Positions 61,331 to 64,000 of a DNA stretch of 64,000 nucleotides are shown piece after piece. Numbering within the stretch: the first letter of the stretch is position 1; every line of letters starts with the position of its first letter. Under the pieces are notes generated by a model. The model worked only from the letters and a program-made list of their open reading frames with translations. It was not told where the DNA came from and did no database searches. The stretch spans positions 222,704 to 286,703 of the forward strand of contig NZ_JAEMUI010000004.1 of NCBI RefSeq assembly GCF_016461715.1, read 5' to 3'. Source of the DNA: Marinomonas spartinae (GTDB lineage Bacteria; Pseudomonadota; Gammaproteobacteria; Pseudomonadales; Marinomonadaceae). The position numbers were made by a program, and so were the translations under genes.

Positions 61331-62652
61331 TGATGAGTATCGAAGTATTAACCGGCGTTTTATTTGTATGTGTTATTGCCGCATTCGCTCTAGGCGCCCC
61401 TGTTGGCCTAGCGCTTGGTGGTATCGCCATGGCAATTGGCTATGTAACTTGGGGCGATGCGCTCTTTAACGTCATTCCAACGACACTAGAAGACACTCAC
61501 TTCAGTTTTATCCTGCTTGCGATTCCGTTGTACATCTACATGGGGCAGCTACTAACGCGCTCCGGCATTGGCGATGCTATGTTTAACGCCAGCCAAATGT
61601 TGATTGGCCGTGTTCGTGGTTCGTTAGCCATCAGTGTGATCGTCGTCTGTTCCATGATTGGAGCCATGGTAGGTATCATAGGCGCGGGCATCATGACGTC
61701 GGGCAGTATTGCGCTAAAACCCATGCTTGATCGAGGTTATGACAAACGCCTAGCCCTTGGCGTCATCATGGCTGGCGGTGGCTTGGGAATTTTGATTCCT
61801 CCTAGCATACCAATGATCATGTTTGCCTCATCAACACAAAACTCAGTAGGACGCATGTTTATTGGTGCCTTGATCCCGGCTCTGATCACCATAGTGCTAT
61901 TGATCGCTTACGTGGTGATTTCTTGTAAGATGAATCCTAGCAGAGCCCCATTGGATGTGGTTCCAGAAAACCCGCCGACGCCAAAAGAGAAACTTCTAAC
62001 CGTTCGCGATGGCTTGTTGTCATTGCTGCTGATCGTCGCCGTATTGGGCAGTATCATCCTAGGGATCGCGACGCCAACAGAATCCGGCGCCATCGGTGTT
62101 GTCGGCGCTATCATCTTAGCGATTCTATTTAAACGCTTTAAACCACGTATGGTGCAAAAAGCCGGTATGCAAGCCGCGATGCTCGTTAGCGTCGCCATGT
62201 GGATCATCTTTGGCGCCTCAGTATTCAGTAACTTCCATCTATTAATGGGCGTTCAAAGCATGGTCGCAGGATTCACACAAGACTTAGGCTGGCCGCCGAT
62301 TGTCGTTATCATGATGTTTCAGGTCATCATGTTGCTGCTAGGCTTCATCATCGATGAATTTATCATCGTCTTGATGTGCGCGCCCATCTTCACACCGATT
62401 GCTGTATCGCTTGGCTACGATCCGATTTGGTTTGGTATCTTAATGATCCTGAACATTGAAATCGCGGTACAAACACCACCTTACGGCTTCGCCTTGTTCT
62501 ACCTAAAGGGCATTGCACCACCAGGTATCACCATGTTGGATATCTATAAATCCATCACACCGTTTGTCATGATCAAATTTTTGGTACTGGTCATTGTGAT
62601 GATGTTCCCAGAATTGGTTACTTGGTTACCTAGCCAACTAATGGATGGCTAA
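61327..62652 (+). CDS. dctM: TRAP transporter large permease DctM (second system)
   Basis: 441-aa channel subunit with about 12 hydrophobic segments. Family features: IPLYIYMGQLLTRSGIGDAMF, the MVGIIGAGIMTSGSIALKPM block in place of the common GSAVAD, GGGLGILIPPSIPMIMFA, and TPTESGAIGV. It overlaps dctQ by 4 nt and ends 29 bp before a strong terminator. The substitution in the signature suggests a branch of DctM distinct from that at the left edge of the window. Confidence 0.94.
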   Translation: MMMSIEVLTGVLFVCVIAAFALGAPVGLALGGIAMAIGYVTWGDALFNVIPTTLEDTHFSFILLAIPLYIYMGQLLTRSGIGDAMFNASQMLIGRVRGSLAISVIVVCSMIGAMVGIIGAGIMTSGSIALKPMLDRGYDKRLALGVIMAGGGLGILIPPSIPMIMFASSTQNSVGRMFIGALIPALITIVLLIAYVVISCKMNPSRAPLDVVPENPPTPKEKLLTVRDGLLSLLLIVAVLGSIILGIATPTESGAIGVVGAIILAILFKRFKPRMVQKAGMQAAMLVSVAMWIIFGASVFSNFHLLMGVQSMVAGFTQDLGWPPIVVIMMFQVIMLLLGFIIDEFIIVLMCAPIFTPIAVSLGYDPIWFGILMILNIEIAVQTPPYGFALFYLKGIAPPGITMLDIYKSITPFVMIKFLVLVIVMMFPELVTWLPSQLMDG

Positions 62653-62681
62653 AACCAATACACAGGAAGAACACCGATATT

Positions 62682-62717
62682 AAAAAGGCGACTCATACAA
62701 ATTGAGTCGCCTTTTTT
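62682..62717 (+). terminator. Rho-independent terminator of TRAP operon 2
   Basis: AAAAAGGCGACTCA and TGAGTCGCCTTTTT form a perfect 14-bp stem around TACAAAT, ending in a six-T run. It can also work leftward because the left arm is preceded by A bases. Confidence 0.92.
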
Positions 62718-62761
62718 ATTTGAATTTACTCGATAAATTGCGCTATAGATTGCTCTATAGA

Positions 62762-62830
62762 TTAGTAACGCTTCAAGATAATCGCTGCGTTGACGCCGCC
62801 AAAACCATTACACAACACGAAGAGTGTGTA
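62762..62830 (-). pseudogene. C-terminal remnant of a beta-ketoacyl-ACP synthase gene
   Basis: Read leftward, the frame gives TLFVLCNGFGGVNAAIILKR and then a Tyr codon and stop, matching the FabB/FabF C-terminus (N-x-FGFGG-x-NA-x-x-x-x-x-R). Only about 22 codons resemble the family; the sequence further upstream is unrelated. The rest of the gene is missing. Confidence 0.72.
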
Positions 62831-63005
62831 CGGATGGGGATGAATAACGGCGTGAAATGAACGCTTACTCAAGGAAGATGGTTTTATGGCTTAAATTGGT
62901 CGGGATACCTCAGGCTTAGAGCAAATTAGGTATCCGAATAAGAACAGAATGAGTATCCGAACTATATCGGAATCAGGATTACTCCGAAATATACACCCAA
63001 CTACT

Positions 63006-64000
63006 TCAAACCCTATAAGTAATTCTTAAGAATTTATAAGACATATAAACTAGAGACAAACCGCTTGTTAATAACCCTAAACAAAAACCGAAAAAAATTC
63101 CTTTTGGGCCTAAATCAAATATAAATGCGAACAACAAACCACTACCCAACCCAACGATCCAATAACAAAATATACTAATAACAAGAGACTTAATTGTCTC
63201 ATGCATTCCTCTAAGGATATATATCCCAGATACTTGTAATCCATCAAATATCATAAAAAAAGCTACAATTGATAACATCCACATAGTTACAGAGAACGCA
63301 TTTTCGTTTTCTTTAGATGAAATAAAAACAGAAACTACAATAGAAGGATAGAAATAAAAAACAACAGATAACAAGAACATGACAATTATAACAAGTGAAA
63401 AAGTGGAATTCACAAGCAGTTTTGATTCTAATAATCTTCCACTCGATATCCATTGAGAGAGCTTTGCAGAAGCAACTTCACTTATACCTAGACTGATTAC
63501 AAATGTGATCTCTAAGATTGAAAATATAACCGAAGTAGCAGCCAACCAATTAGAAGAGAAATATCCCATCATTATCATAACACATGTAAAAAGACCTCCT
63601 TCTAATATTTGTTGAATACCTGCAGGACCACCCTTTCTTAAAATATTAAAAACTACCACAATATTAGCTAAAAAGGGATTAATATGTTTAAATTTTAAGT
63701 CATATTTTACTTTAAGATATAGATGAACAATCAAAAAACCAATTACATTAACAATAAATGTAGCAAGACCTGCACCTTTAACACCCATTGCAGGTATTAT
63801 ACTAACACCATGAACCAATATAATATTAAGAACAATGTTTAAAGAAACTGCTACTGCAGCAGCCCAATAAAATATTCGAGTATCTTCAAGAGAGTTTAGT
63901 AAACATCTATATGATGCTAAAAACAAAGCAGGAAAAATTAAATATTTTGAATATAACAAATAGTCAGAATAAAAATCAACCGTTTTCTCTTCATAGCTTA
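63006..64000 (-). CDS. MATE-family transporter, C-terminal part (cut by window edge)
   Basis: About 330 residues of a MATE-type membrane protein; the frame is open to the right edge, so roughly the first 120 residues lie outside. Some ten hydrophobic segments are seen. MATE-type blocks include LFLASYRCLLNSLEDTRIFY and GVKGAGLATFIVNVIGFLIV. An apparent TTG start at 63959 is only the first start codon in a longer open frame. The gene is strikingly AT-rich compared with the TRAP operon, which suggests recent acquisition. Its substrate is unknown. Confidence 0.82.
   Translation of the reverse strand, partial: SYEEKTVDFYSDYLLYSKYLIFPALFLASYRCLLNSLEDTRIFYWAAAVAVSLNIVLNIILVHGVSIIPAMGVKGAGLATFIVNVIGFLIVHLYLKVKYDLKFKHINPFLANIVVVFNILRKGGPAGIQQILEGGLFTCVMIMMGYFSSNWLAATSVIFSILEITFVISLGISEVASAKLSQWISSGRLLESKLLVNSTFSLVIIVMFLLSVVFYFYPSIVVSVFISSKENENAFSVTMWMLSIVAFFMIFDGLQVSGIYILRGMHETIKSLVISIFCYWIVGLGSGLLFAFIFDLGPKGIFFGFCLGLLTSGLSLVYMSYKFLRITYRV

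Noticed and set aside
62762..62830. A functional fabF gene
   Set aside because: Only the last ~22 codons are present, with unrelated sequence upstream.

Overview
The window reads as chromosomal DNA of a marine gammaproteobacterium, most likely Marinomonas or a close Oceanospirillales relative. This rests on gene content and protein style: two DctPQM-type TRAP transporters, hydroxyproline and GABA catabolism, a vibrioferrin-type siderophore locus, Dld-II lactate dehydrogenase, LpxM, and IS5-type miniature elements. No database comparison could be run, so the genus is an inference.

Layout. 1-3000: TRAP uptake operon (dctM cut by the window edge) with a LysR regulator. 3350-13050: HD-GYP phosphodiesterase, Dld-II facing an LldR/PdhR-like regulator across a perfect operator, a DinF-like MATE pump with an SOS-box candidate, truncated globin, GST and WYL regulator. 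13130-19560: methyltransferase/MFS pair, DUF482 protein, aroE-hemF, lpxM. 19600-23931: an unrecognised unit comprising a 173-aa protein of unknown function, a divergent SHMT-like PLP enzyme, a cholesterol-oxidase-like GMC flavoprotein and a 50-aa basic peptide. A tandem decamer (CGTGTAATAC twice) lies in front of the 173-aa gene and again in front of the enzyme genes. 24000-30300: GGDEF cyclase, TetR-controlled stand-alone lpdA, a tandemly duplicated small membrane-protein gene with a broken copy of the lpdA 3' end, and a long-form hisG lying between a complete 117-aa gene and a decayed copy of that gene's 3' end. 30400-34515: hydroxyproline catabolism genes and their GntR regulator. 34640-47720: vibrioferrin-like pvsABCDE, two TonB receptors and a binding protein, with three Fur-box candidates. 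47800-50860: gabDT. 51077-55575: a five-gene ABC importer operon containing a phosphodiesterase/phosphatase-family enzyme. 55600-62720: small DUF1127-like protein, LysR, KDG-type kinase, LysR, second TRAP operon. 62760-64000: a beta-ketoacyl synthase remnant and an AT-rich MATE gene cut by the right edge.

The window is mainly about uptake and use of organic acids, amino acids and iron, with a regulator next to most catabolic modules. The best candidate for an undescribed system is 19650-23930. Its four genes end at one strong terminator, its two promoters share an unusual tandem operator, its PLP enzyme lacks some SHMT signature residues, and its last gene encodes a small disordered-looking peptide with its own good ribosome-binding site.

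Mobile and repeated DNA is modest: three copies of a 139/81-bp element with IS5-like ends, one minimal hairpin derived from such ends, two GC-rich palindromic repeats, and two gene-end duplications around 27.5-30 kb. I saw no tRNA, rRNA, CRISPR array, prophage or complete insertion sequence.
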